From: Desulfobulbaceae bacterium
GTDB taxonomy: Bacteria; Desulfobacterota; Desulfobulbia; Desulfobulbales; Desulfobulbaceae
NCBI GenBank assembly: GCA_015489765.1
Contig: WFZC01000198.1
Location: 1-64,000, forward strand
Direction of reading: 5' to 3'
DNA: 64,000 bases
Shown piece after piece: positions 27,897 to 37,666 of this stretch (its first letter is position 1; each line of letters starts with the position of its first letter). Under the pieces are notes generated by a model, which saw only the letters and a program-made list of their open reading frames with translations, was not told where the DNA came from and did no database searches. Made by a program: the position numbers and the translations under genes.

Positions 27897-28880
27897 ATGT
27901 CTACAGTCGATTATGTTGAGCTGTTTGAACTGGTCAGCAAGGAAAATTTTGATGAACAACGGTATCTGGAGCAAAACCAGGATGTAAAAAGGGCTGTGGC
28001 CGAAGGGGTGATAGAATCGGCCAGGAAGCACTGTCTTCGCCATGGCCTGAAAGAAAAACGGTCCCAGCAGAAAAGGGTGGAAGATTATCTTGACGAGCTG
28101 GTCCGTCTGCGTAAAAGGAAACTCGTCCGGATCAAAAAGAGATTAAAAAAGGGGATTGATGTCCGCATAAATGATCAGATGGTTGTTGATTACACCGGTA
28201 GCGGCCGTAAGGAAAAATTCGGATTTTCAGAAACCGACAACGTTTCATCATTTTTTTATGATGACCTGCCCCTTGAGATCATCAACCGCAATCCGGAGGG
28301 CTTGATACTTGACTGCGGAGCCGGCTTCAGGCCGGTGTATTATGAAAATGTGGTCAATTACGAGATTGTGCCCTATCCGACAACCGATGTTATCGGCTTT
28401 GCCGAGGATCTGCCCTTTGAGGACAATTCCTTTGACGCTGTCTTCTCGTTTGCCGTTTTAGAGCATGTCAAGCTCCCCTTTGAAGCCGCGGCCGAGATGT
28501 GCCGAGTGCTCAAGCCCGGCGGCACCATGGCGGTTTGCACGGCTTTTCTCCAGCCGGTGCACGGTTATCCCCATCATTATTACAACATGACGCATATGGG
28601 GCTTAAGGCCCTGTTCGAAGACGCAATCGACATAGAGCGTCAGTTCGTTAATTCCGGCACCGGCCCGGTCTGGTCCCTGTCCTGGATACTGCGACGCTGG
28701 GCCAAACAGTTGCCGGTCCGGGAAAGAAAGAAATTTCTGAAGATGAAGGTGGCTGATCTGATAGATCATCCCTTTGAATACCTTGACCATGGTTTTGTCA
28801 CCGCCTTGCCGGAAGAGGCAAATTTCGAGCTGGCCTCCGCCACTCTGCTCGTCGGGACAAAGAGGAATCAGCCGGGATGA
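27897..28880 (+). CDS. SAM-dependent methyltransferase
   Basis: LILDCGAGFRPVYYENVVNYEI; DLPFEDNSFDAVFSFAVLEHV. Confidence 0.87.
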   Translation: MSTVDYVELFELVSKENFDEQRYLEQNQDVKRAVAEGVIESARKHCLRHGLKEKRSQQKRVEDYLDELVRLRKRKLVRIKKRLKKGIDVRINDQMVVDYTGSGRKEKFGFSETDNVSSFFYDDLPLEIINRNPEGLILDCGAGFRPVYYENVVNYEIVPYPTTDVIGFAEDLPFEDNSFDAVFSFAVLEHVKLPFEAAAEMCRVLKPGGTMAVCTAFLQPVHGYPHHYYNMTHMGLKALFEDAIDIERQFVNSGTGPVWSLSWILRRWAKQLPVRERKKFLKMKVADLIDHPFEYLDHGFVTALPEEANFELASATLLVGTKRNQPG

Positions 28881-29097
28881 GACATGGCATATATTCACGC
28901 GTTTTTCCATTAAAATCAGGGAGAGGAGCAGCTTTGAGCCTCCTTGAAAAAAATCTGATACCTGATATATTTATTTTTTGTCCTGTTCAGGTGTTCGGCT
29001 GTAAGAACCTGTTGCAATTCCCTGTTCTGTTATCATCGCGGTTTTCCTTACCGGCACGACCGGATCAGACCATTTCATTACAAGAAACAATCCAACC

Positions 29098-30000
29098 ATG
29101 ACACCAACAGTATCGGTCATCATACCAGCCTATAACCATGAACGGTTTGTCGGCCAGGCCATTGAAAGCGTTTTGCAACAGAGCTGGGAAGATCTGGAAC
29201 TGCTGGTGATTGATGACGGCTCCACGGATAGGACCGGCGAGGTGGCGCAGAGTTACACTGATTCCCGCCTCCAGTATTTTTATCAGGAGAACCAGGATGC
29301 GTTCAATACCCTGAATCGGGGATTGCAGCTCGCCAGGGGCGCCTTTATCTCTATTCTCAACTCCGACGATGTATATGCCACCAATCGGCTGGAACGGCTT
29401 ATTGCCGAGCAGAAGCGCACCGGGGGCCAGTGTCTCTTTACCGATGTCATTCCCATTGACGAGGCAGGCGGGGTCTGGGAGGACCCGGATTTCGGCTGGA
29501 ATCAGTGGCATCGTAAAAACAGGGAGTTTTACTTCTCCCAGGATGATCTTTATACCGGTTTCCTTCATGGCAACTTCATGGTGACGACTTCCAATCTGTT
29601 TTTGACCAGGGAGGCGGTCGATCGCATCGGCGGATTTTGTTCATTGCGCTATCTCCATGATTATGATTATATCTTCCGGGTCATGCTTGCCTGTCCGGAG
29701 CAAGTGGTTTATCTCCATGATGAACAGTTGCTGATGTACCGGATTCACAGTGGTAATACTCTCGGTGAGGCAGCGATTATCGGTCGGGAACAGGACAAGG
29801 AGGTGATCCGAAAATATCTGTTGAAAGGTATTGCGCCGGAATGCCGGCAGCGTGCTGCGGCCGGTGCGGATCGTCTGGCGGAACTGGAGCGGGAACTTTG
29901 CGAGGTACGGACTGCATTGTCCCCTGTGCCGCAGTCCGGAATCAGGGACCACGCACGCGCTTTGAGCAGAGCCATTGTAAAGCGGTTGATCAAGAGATAG
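29098..30000 (+). CDS. Glycosyltransferase family 2
   Basis: VSVIIPAYNHERFVGQAIESVLQQ; LVIDDGSTDRTG; NSDD. Confidence 0.93.
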   Translation: MTPTVSVIIPAYNHERFVGQAIESVLQQSWEDLELLVIDDGSTDRTGEVAQSYTDSRLQYFYQENQDAFNTLNRGLQLARGAFISILNSDDVYATNRLERLIAEQKRTGGQCLFTDVIPIDEAGGVWEDPDFGWNQWHRKNREFYFSQDDLYTGFLHGNFMVTTSNLFLTREAVDRIGGFCSLRYLHDYDYIFRVMLACPEQVVYLHDEQLLMYRIHSGNTLGEAAIIGREQDKEVIRKYLLKGIAPECRQRAAAGADRLAELERELCEVRTALSPVPQSGIRDHARALSRAIVKRLIKR

Positions 30001-30021
30001 GTTCCCGGCCGGAAACAGGAA

Positions 30022-30155
30022 TTTTCGCATAAACCAGCAAGGCTGGACGGTACAACAAACTATGAAAATCAACAGGTTACGCTAAAAAAAACATGCGTAA
30101 CCTTATTTTCCTATAAACCAGCATGGCTGGCCAATCTGGTCCAGCCATGCTGGTT
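30022..30155. repeat. Two units of the dispersed CCAGCATGGCTGG repeat, including a 15-bp perfect-arm hairpin
   Basis: 30022-30070 TTTTCGCATAAACCAGCAAGGCTGGAC...ACAACAAACTATGAAAATC; 30116-30155 AACCAGCATGGCTGG...CCAGCCATGCTGGTT; also GGTTACGC/GCGTAACC at 30075-30102. Confidence 0.8.
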
Positions 30156-30192
30156 CATCTGACAAATCTTTAGATTTTCCCGCTTTGGAAGG

Positions 30193-32580
30193 GTGATAAT
30201 GGTACAGATAAGTATCGGCCTGCTCTGCATGGCCTTGACGACATTAATGCTGGAATTGACCATGGTCCGTGTTTTTGATGTGATCTGGTATTCCAATATG
30301 GCCTACATGGTTATTACCCTGGCCATGTTTTGTTTTGGCCTCTCCGGCATATATTCTTCTTTGCGGCCGTTACCAACCGGGATCCGGCCCAATCGCTACC
30401 TTGCCGTGCTTGCCCTGCTGTTTGCCGCTTCGTCCATAGCTATCCTGCCGGTTCTCAACGCGCTTCCCTTTGATTTTAATCTGCTGTACTCGGCGCCGGT
30501 GTCAGGGATTGGTTATTTTTTGATTATGTATCTGGTTCTGGCCCTGCCTTTTTTCCTCTCCGGCCTGATTTTCACCACTGTATTTTCCAGTTATGCCACC
30601 AAAATCCAGGGGTTGTACTGTTGGGACCTGGGCGGCGCCGCCATGGGCTGTCTGCTCCTGGTTCCCTTTCTGCCCCCCATAGGACCAGGAGGTATTCTTT
30701 TTCTGGTTGCGGCCATAGGACTGGTGGCTTCGGGCTGTTTTGCCGCCGAGCGGAAGTGGAGCATCCCGGCTCTGATCCTCGCCTTTGCGGTTGCCCTGGT
30801 TCCCTTTGTCCATCATGGATACTTTGATTTCCGATATCATATCAACAAGCGGGGGGTGAAATCCGCCGAGGACAAGGGTTTTGTCGAGCGGGTCCACTGG
30901 GATCCCATTTCCAAGATCGAGGTGATCGATTTTGGTTCCATGAAGCATATCGCCTATGATGGTGGGTCACAGTCTTCATTTATTTTCCCGTTTGATGGTG
31001 ACTATGTCCGCCTGCGCCAGGATGTATTGCACCATCGGGGCCATCATTTCTATAACAGTAATGTCTGGGTATCCCATGCCCTGAAGCGGGACAGTAATCA
31101 GAATGTCCTGGTGATCGGCGCCGCCGGCGGGTCCGAGACCAAGGCCGCCCTCATGTTCGGGGCCGCCCATGTGGATGCGGTGGAGCTGGTCGGTTATGTT
31201 ATCGATATCGGCAAGACAGTCTATGCCCGGTACAATGGGGGCATTTATAATAATCCCCGGGTCAATGCCCTGCGGGGCGAGGGGCGCAGTTTTTTACGGG
31301 CAAGCGGGAAAAAGTATGACATCATCCAGATGTACAGCAATCATACCAGCTCCAGCATTGCCGCCGGCACCGGGGCCATGGCCACCACATATCTGCAGAC
31401 CGCCGAGGCCTATAAGGAATACTTCACCCACCTTACTAAGGATGGTATCCTGCATATCAATCATCATGTCTATCCGCGCATGGTGGCGACAGCAGCCTTG
31501 GCCTGGCGTGAGCTGGGCCGGAAGGATTTCAGGAAACATGTCATAGTGGTGGAGGCGGTCCGCAAGGGATTTCAGGACAATCTTCCCACCATGCTCATCA
31601 AGATGTCTCCCTGGACCAGGGCTGAGCTGCATGAACTGATGGGGTATTTCCCGCCGGTCATGCAGGCGGTGGTCAATCCATTTGCTCCGGAAAAATGTAT
31701 GCTCAGTGATGAGTTTTTCAGTGGCCACCTGTCAAAAGCGGTCATCGACTCCGTCCCTTTCCGGGTCAATCCAACCACAGACAACCAGCCCTATTTTAAT
31801 TTCCTGCGCAAAAGTTTCAAACGTCTTGACGCCGATCCCGCCCATTATCTGAATTTTTCAACCGCATCTCTACTCAACTCCCAGCTAAAAAACGGCTGGA
31901 TCCCATCCGATGTTATTCATCTGATTGTCACCGGATTTGCTTCGGCTGTCTTTATCGGGGTCTTTATTTTCATCCCCATGTTTTTTTCCAGCACAGGCCG
32001 TACGCCCTGGCCGGGTAAAAAGCTGGCCCTGTTTTATTTTTCCTGTCTTGGCGCCGGATTTATTCTTATCGAGCTGGTCTTTATACAGATATTCATGCAG
32101 CTGGTGGGGTATCCTCTCTACACCTATTCCACTGTGGTTTTTGCGCTTCTGCTCGGGGCCGGCATGGGCAGTGTGGTTTCCGGTAAGATGCATATTTCCC
32201 CGGCCAACAGGTGGATGCTTCCGTTTATCGGCTTGCTGGTCACGGGTTCCCTGTTCCTGTTTATCTATCCGCCGTATTTTCATCTCTTTTTGCGGCAGGC
32301 TGTCGGAATGCGTATCCTTGCAGCCATGGCATTGATTTTTCCGGTGGGCTTTTTCATGGGAATGCCCTTTCCCCTTGGCATACTCACCATTGCTCGGCAG
32401 CCGCAGGGGTCGATTGCCTGGGCCTGGGCCATGAATGGACTGTTTACGGTTGTCGGTGGTCTGGCCAGTGTCTTGCTGTCCATCTATTTTGGTTTCAGGA
32501 TGACTCTGATTGTGGCTCTGGCCATCTATGTCGCCGCATTTTTTTCATATGTCCTGCTCCGCCGGATCGGACAGGCGTAG
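30193..32580 (+). CDS. Polytopic membrane protein with central spermidine synthase-like domain
   Basis: VLVIGAAGGSETKAALMFGAAHVDAVELVG Rossmann motif flanked by TM segments on both sides. Confidence 0.8.
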   Translation: MIMVQISIGLLCMALTTLMLELTMVRVFDVIWYSNMAYMVITLAMFCFGLSGIYSSLRPLPTGIRPNRYLAVLALLFAASSIAILPVLNALPFDFNLLYSAPVSGIGYFLIMYLVLALPFFLSGLIFTTVFSSYATKIQGLYCWDLGGAAMGCLLLVPFLPPIGPGGILFLVAAIGLVASGCFAAERKWSIPALILAFAVALVPFVHHGYFDFRYHINKRGVKSAEDKGFVERVHWDPISKIEVIDFGSMKHIAYDGGSQSSFIFPFDGDYVRLRQDVLHHRGHHFYNSNVWVSHALKRDSNQNVLVIGAAGGSETKAALMFGAAHVDAVELVGYVIDIGKTVYARYNGGIYNNPRVNALRGEGRSFLRASGKKYDIIQMYSNHTSSSIAAGTGAMATTYLQTAEAYKEYFTHLTKDGILHINHHVYPRMVATAALAWRELGRKDFRKHVIVVEAVRKGFQDNLPTMLIKMSPWTRAELHELMGYFPPVMQAVVNPFAPEKCMLSDEFFSGHLSKAVIDSVPFRVNPTTDNQPYFNFLRKSFKRLDADPAHYLNFSTASLLNSQLKNGWIPSDVIHLIVTGFASAVFIGVFIFIPMFFSSTGRTPWPGKKLALFYFSCLGAGFILIELVFIQIFMQLVGYPLYTYSTVVFALLLGAGMGSVVSGKMHISPANRWMLPFIGLLVTGSLFLFIYPPYFHLFLRQAVGMRILAAMALIFPVGFFMGMPFPLGILTIARQPQGSIAWAWAMNGLFTVVGGLASVLLSIYFGFRMTLIVALAIYVAAFFSYVLLRRIGQA

Positions 32581-32596
32581 AAACCGGATTGGTGGT

Positions 32597-34657
32597 ATGC
32601 GTTGGAAAAAGTTTTATTCCCTGCCATCTTTGATCAAGGCCGGTCGCAAGGCAGCTCGCACCTGCCAGACGGTCAGTTTTGATCTCTTTGATACCCTGAT
32701 CATTCGGAGAATCCATGATCCTGATATGGTTAAACTGCCGGTTGCCCGGTATATATCTTCTCTGGCAGGCAAGCAGGGTATTGTCTGTCCCTGGTATCGG
32801 GTACAGGAGATTCGTGATACGATCGAGCAGGAACATCGGCGCCGCACGGCCCAACACCATCCGGACCATGAGGCATGTTACCCTTTGTTCATGCGGGAGG
32901 CGCTATCGCAGATTTTTGGCCCACATGCCGATCTTGATCACCTCCTGGAGCAGGTAACAGACTTTGAGCTGCACATGGAAAACCGGATGCTGGTTCCCCG
33001 GCGGGAATTGGTCGACTGGCTCAGGGAACTGCATCGGTCAGGTAAACGCATCTTCATCCTTTCCGACGTCTATCTGCCCTCCGACCATCTACGCCGGTTG
33101 ATCCGTCATGCCGGATTTCTTGACAGTGTGGAAGCTGTGCTCTCATCTGCGGATCGGTTTCAGGCCAAGGCATCCGGGCTGGGATTTGACTCTGCCGCCA
33201 CCACCTACGGCCTTGATCCCTCATCTTGGCTGCATGTAGGTGATAATCCCTTTTCCGATGGGCTGCGGCCGGCGGAAAAGGGTATCCGGTCGCTGGTTTT
33301 GCGGGATTTCAGAGAGAAACATCGCAAGGCCGTGATCAAGCGGTATGTGCAGTACAGCGCCGGCAAACCTTTCTGGCGGGGCCGGAGTGTGCAGCAGCTC
33401 ATGTTACCCCTGGAGGCGGAAAATCCAGGCCCATGTTCGCCCCTGTACGCCTATGGCCATAACGTGCTGGCTCCACTGCTCTGCGCCTTTATGCATGCGG
33501 TTGCCCACCAGTGCCTGGCTAACGACATCAAACGGTTGTATTTTTTCTCCCGCGAGGGATGGCTCCTGCAAAAAATCTGGCAGCGGGTTGTGCCGGAACT
33601 CTATCCCCTGGCCGATCTTCCCAAGGCATCCTATCTGTATGTCAGCCGTATGGCGCTGGCCGGCGCCAGCTGCGCTCACCAGGGATTGGTCCGCTCCAGC
33701 GCCGATATTGTTTTTCTGCCGGAAGGTAACCGCGATTTCCGTGATGTATGCCGGGTTTTTTCCCTTGATCCGGAGCCGTTTGCCGCCCATCTCGCCCGCT
33801 ATGAACTGACCCCGGAAACAGTGCTCAGCCCCCTGCACGAGGGCTTTGTTCCCCGCAGCCGGCTTATGTTTACCGGCCTGCTCGATGATGCTGATTTTCA
33901 GGAAGAGGTGCGACGACAGTGCAGGGAACCAGGTCTTGCCGTGGAGGCGTATCTGGAGCAGGAGGAATTTTTCAAATATCCTGATGTGGGCTTGGTGGAT
34001 ATTGGCTGGCTTGGCACCATTCAGCGTTTTTTGTTCGACGCCGTCAAACACCGGGATGACGCACCGGCCTGCCATGGTTTTTTGTTCGCGGCAACCAGGG
34101 GCATAGAGTATCCCACCAGTAAAAGGAATAGAATCTCCGGGGTTATTTATGATCGGCACCGATTTGAGCTGGCGGCCAGCTCCATTCTCCAGGCCCGTGA
34201 TCTCTTTGAGGAGGCATGCCGGGCACCCCATCCAACCCTGTCCGGATATCGGCTGACCGACTCAGAGGTCAATCTTGTCTTCCGTGACAGGGATGATACC
34301 ACGGGCAGTGCTGAACAGGAACAGGATAAATATTTTGAACCATTGCAGCAGGGGATTCTTGATGGCGCTATCCGTTATGGTCCTGCTGTTCAGTTGCTGG
34401 GCCACACTTTTGATGATTTGCGTCCATGGCTGAACTATCTTCTGCTCAGCAGGTTTTCTTTTCCCAAAACAACGGAGGTGACAGATATTAGGTACCTCCA
34501 TCATCTTGATGATTTTCAGGGTCAGGCTGTGCCTGTTCCCGGCCATACCGGTTCACCGACAGGGCCGTGGGAATGCTCCCCGCGGCGGCTCCGCATCGAT
34601 CCCCTGCTGCGTTTGAAATTCTTCCTGTCGATGATTCGGCAGAGATTGCGGGAATAA
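32597..34657 (+). CDS. Large HAD-superfamily hydrolase-like protein (COG5610 type)
   Basis: TVSFDLFDTLIIRR, FILSDVYLPSDHL, LHVGDNPFSDGLRP, then long C-terminal domain; ATG 32597 preferred. Confidence 0.8.
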   Translation: MRWKKFYSLPSLIKAGRKAARTCQTVSFDLFDTLIIRRIHDPDMVKLPVARYISSLAGKQGIVCPWYRVQEIRDTIEQEHRRRTAQHHPDHEACYPLFMREALSQIFGPHADLDHLLEQVTDFELHMENRMLVPRRELVDWLRELHRSGKRIFILSDVYLPSDHLRRLIRHAGFLDSVEAVLSSADRFQAKASGLGFDSAATTYGLDPSSWLHVGDNPFSDGLRPAEKGIRSLVLRDFREKHRKAVIKRYVQYSAGKPFWRGRSVQQLMLPLEAENPGPCSPLYAYGHNVLAPLLCAFMHAVAHQCLANDIKRLYFFSREGWLLQKIWQRVVPELYPLADLPKASYLYVSRMALAGASCAHQGLVRSSADIVFLPEGNRDFRDVCRVFSLDPEPFAAHLARYELTPETVLSPLHEGFVPRSRLMFTGLLDDADFQEEVRRQCREPGLAVEAYLEQEEFFKYPDVGLVDIGWLGTIQRFLFDAVKHRDDAPACHGFLFAATRGIEYPTSKRNRISGVIYDRHRFELAASSILQARDLFEEACRAPHPTLSGYRLTDSEVNLVFRDRDDTTGSAEQEQDKYFEPLQQGILDGAIRYGPAVQLLGHTFDDLRPWLNYLLLSRFSFPKTTEVTDIRYLHHLDDFQGQAVPVPGHTGSPTGPWECSPRRLRIDPLLRLKFFLSMIRQRLRE

Positions 34658-34661
34658 CTCT

Positions 34662-34937
34662 ATGAAGAAAGATGTGGTTACAGACATCCATTATGACATC
34701 GGTCGTGGTGAAATTGTGAGAATCAGCCGTCTCAGTCTGCTCAACAAATTTATTCCCCTTGGTCATCTCGGCGGCGGACCGGGCCTTCGCTGTCTCCTGG
34801 TTCTTTTTGTCGTCCACCGGTTTGGTAACCCGTTATTCAGGATTCTCATGCTTCAGGAAGAGCGGCTCACCAGACTTTACGTATGGCTGCGGAGACGGGG
34901 TGGCAAAGAGAGCCCAGCCGGGTCGGGGTCATGCTGA
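34662..34937 (+). CDS. Small hypothetical protein
   Basis: 91-aa ORF between two co-directional genes; no recognised domain. Confidence 0.4.
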   Translation: MKKDVVTDIHYDIGRGEIVRISRLSLLNKFIPLGHLGGGPGLRCLLVLFVVHRFGNPLFRILMLQEERLTRLYVWLRRRGGKESPAGSGSC

Positions 34938-36802
34938 AAGAAACAGTTCCGCGTCATCACCAGTGGCTGGTCTTTCTTCTGGTTGGGGTCTCCCTGGCCC
35001 TGCTCTATCATAATCTGGTGCAACGGCGTGCCGTGATAGATCTGGTTCTTGATACCGATACCCGCACCATCCTGAAAGTTTACTGGCCCATGGACGATGG
35101 CCGCTATACGGAACAGCGCATGGCCAGGGTAACCATATCTCCAAACAGGCATCGGTACAGTTTTCATATTTGCGATCTGAAAGGATTGACGATGCTCCGT
35201 CTTGACCCGGCTGAACGTCCGGCCCGAATTCTGCTCCGTTCGTTGACTATCAGGCAGCAAGGATATCCGGAATTGCATTTTGACGTCACAAGCGGTCGAG
35301 ACAGGCTCTATCCACTTGCAGGTGTCAATAAATTTGTTCGGTCGCCGGACGGGTGGCTGATACTATCTGCCGGCAGTGATCCTCAGCTTGGTCTCAAACT
35401 GCCCACAATAACGTTTCAGTCGACGTTGCAGGACGAGGCGGCGCGTATTGCTGTGATTCTCTTGCTGGTTTTCCTGGCAGGGTCGCAGCTTAAACCCCTT
35501 GGCCGTGGCAGCAGGTATGTTTCCTGTCTGGCCGCGGTGGCCTTTGGTCTGATCATGGTCATGGCCGTCGTGAGTACCTACAATCATCATCCGGATGAAT
35601 ATGTGCATGTCAATGCGGCCAGGTATTATGTCGCCCATTTCATGCCGCCCAGGATCGAGGCACCAGAGATACGGCATACCTACAGTGTTTACGGGGTGTC
35701 ACGTCTTCATTCCGGAGAAATCGTTTATCTTCTGGCGGGCAAATTTCTATGGTTGCTGCAGCCCTTACGGCTGCCGCCCTATCTGGCGCTGCGGTTTTTT
35801 AATGTCAGCCTTTTTCTGTTCCTGGTTCTTTGTGCGGTCAGGCGTCCGGGATTCCGGATTATTCTGCTGCCGGTTCTGGTGTCGGCCCAGATATGGTATG
35901 TTTTCAGTTACTTTAACTCCGACGCCTTTGCGGTGTTTATTACCCTTCTTGCCGGCTATCAGATGGCGGTTCCTTCCTCGGCGTTCAATCGGTTTCTAAA
36001 GCAGGGGATGGGACGTACAACCTGGTGGCTTCCCCTCATGGTCGGCGGGTTGTTTGCGCTTCTCCTTCTGCTGAAAAAGAACTTTTATTTTTTTTACGTC
36101 TTTCTATTTTTCTATACTCTCTGGCGTATCAGGTATGGCGACTGGACTCTTTCCAGATCCTTTGCCCGCCGCTTTGTTGCCGTTCTCGTCATCGCCTGCT
36201 GCCTGGCTGGATTCTATAAAGGGACGGATTACTGGGTAAACGGTGCGGATAGAAACGACAAACTTTTTCAGGCCCGGCGGCATCTTGCTACCCGTCTCTA
36301 CAATCCTGACACGCCCCTTGCCCGTCGGCATCCCTATCTGGAGATGAAAGCGCGCGGCGTGCCCCTTGGTGATCTCCTGACCCGGCTGCGCTGGGGCGAG
36401 AAGTCTTTTCGCAGCGCTTTTGGGGTCTACGATTATCTCTCTATTTCCGGCCCGTTTGTGTTTTATGACTATGTCAGGATCACAGGGCTTCTTCTTCTGC
36501 TGGTGATGATCGTGCCTGTTCTTTTTCGGGGTGGAGTAGAAGGGATAACTCTTCTTGGAATTACCATGTCGGTTACCCTGGCCTTACTCGGTATGGCGTT
36601 GTATCATGCCTGGACAGTGGATTTTCAGGCCCAGGGGAGATATTTTTTCCCGATTTGGGCTATGTTTTCACTTTATCTCTACCATGAAAGACGTTATCTT
36701 ATAAATTTTTATTTTTCGACACTGGCTTGTGCAATGTATCTGCTTGCTTTATACAGTTTTCTTTGGGTCGGTATCTTGCATATTGCCAAAATTTCCCTGT
36801 GA
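34931..36802 (+). CDS. Polytopic membrane protein, GT-C-like candidate
   Basis: N-terminal TM and extracytoplasmic region, HPDEYVHV acidic motif after a TM, multiple TMs; ATG 34931 preferred. Confidence 0.65.
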   Translation: MLKETVPRHHQWLVFLLVGVSLALLYHNLVQRRAVIDLVLDTDTRTILKVYWPMDDGRYTEQRMARVTISPNRHRYSFHICDLKGLTMLRLDPAERPARILLRSLTIRQQGYPELHFDVTSGRDRLYPLAGVNKFVRSPDGWLILSAGSDPQLGLKLPTITFQSTLQDEAARIAVILLLVFLAGSQLKPLGRGSRYVSCLAAVAFGLIMVMAVVSTYNHHPDEYVHVNAARYYVAHFMPPRIEAPEIRHTYSVYGVSRLHSGEIVYLLAGKFLWLLQPLRLPPYLALRFFNVSLFLFLVLCAVRRPGFRIILLPVLVSAQIWYVFSYFNSDAFAVFITLLAGYQMAVPSSAFNRFLKQGMGRTTWWLPLMVGGLFALLLLLKKNFYFFYVFLFFYTLWRIRYGDWTLSRSFARRFVAVLVIACCLAGFYKGTDYWVNGADRNDKLFQARRHLATRLYNPDTPLARRHPYLEMKARGVPLGDLLTRLRWGEKSFRSAFGVYDYLSISGPFVFYDYVRITGLLLLLVMIVPVLFRGGVEGITLLGITMSVTLALLGMALYHAWTVDFQAQGRYFFPIWAMFSLYLYHERRYLINFYFSTLACAMYLLALYSFLWVGILHIAKISL

Positions 36803-36853
36803 GGCTACACGGATCAGGGCTGTTGTTGAATTATTGCAGTCGGGAGAAAACCG

Positions 36854-37666
36854 ATGAACAGTAGAATAGATAAGAAGAAAACAGGTATGCTGGCTGTCAT
36901 CTCCGGCCTTGTTTTGTTGTCCGGTGTTTTCTGCAGCAGGGCCAGTGCTGGCGGGGTTGATGCCGAAGTGGTCTGGGCCCAGTCTGATGGGCTCCGTTAT
37001 GAGTTGTATAAGGCAACGCATCGGGATGGAACCTGGAGTGGCCCTGAAAAATTGACCGATGATAATGCTGATAATCTGCATCCCTGCATCGATACTGGAC
37101 CGAATGGGAAAAAATGGTTGGTCTGGACTGCTATGGAACAGGGCGGTTACGAAATTCGTTACACATTTACCAATACGGATGGTCAGTGGCATGAACCCAT
37201 GCGGTTCCCATCACCCCTGCCTTCCAATATTGCCCCCTCCCTGATTGTTGATAACGCCAATGTGCCCTGGCTGGTCTGGTCAGGGAACGACGGTGTTCAT
37301 AATGATGAGATCTTTTTTTCCAGGTATTTGCATGGTAAATGGCAGAAACCGGCCCTGGTGAACAAGGCAAATAACGTTCCTGATATCCTTCCTTTTATCT
37401 CCCTGACCTGTGATGGCGGCTATGAAGTCACCTGGCAGGGATACCGCTCAGATAAATATATTACTCTTTCTTCCCGGTGGCAGGGAAATCATTGGGGAAA
37501 AGAGCATCCCGTATCAGGAAAGCGGCCGGACGACCAGGTATGTGAAGAGCGATTGAAACAGAAAATGGGACCAAAGGTGGAGTTACCGTCTTTTGTCCCT
37601 GGTAACAGGCAGTCTTTTCTGCGTGTTTACTCTCCAAATGCCGTGGGGCAGTATGAAAGAAAATGA
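36854..37666 (+). CDS. Secreted beta-propeller (BNR/sialidase-like repeat) protein
   Basis: Signal peptide; repeated NLHPCIDTGPNGKKWLVWTA, NIAPSLIVDNANVPWLVWSG, VPDILPFISLTCDGGYEVTWQG blades. Confidence 0.65.
   Translation: MNSRIDKKKTGMLAVISGLVLLSGVFCSRASAGGVDAEVVWAQSDGLRYELYKATHRDGTWSGPEKLTDDNADNLHPCIDTGPNGKKWLVWTAMEQGGYEIRYTFTNTDGQWHEPMRFPSPLPSNIAPSLIVDNANVPWLVWSGNDGVHNDEIFFSRYLHGKWQKPALVNKANNVPDILPFISLTCDGGYEVTWQGYRSDKYITLSSRWQGNHWGKEHPVSGKRPDDQVCEERLKQKMGPKVELPSFVPGNRQSFLRVYSPNAVGQYERK

Noticed and set aside
33404-34231. 275-aa minus-strand ORF
   Set aside because: Antisense to the HAD/COG5610 gene
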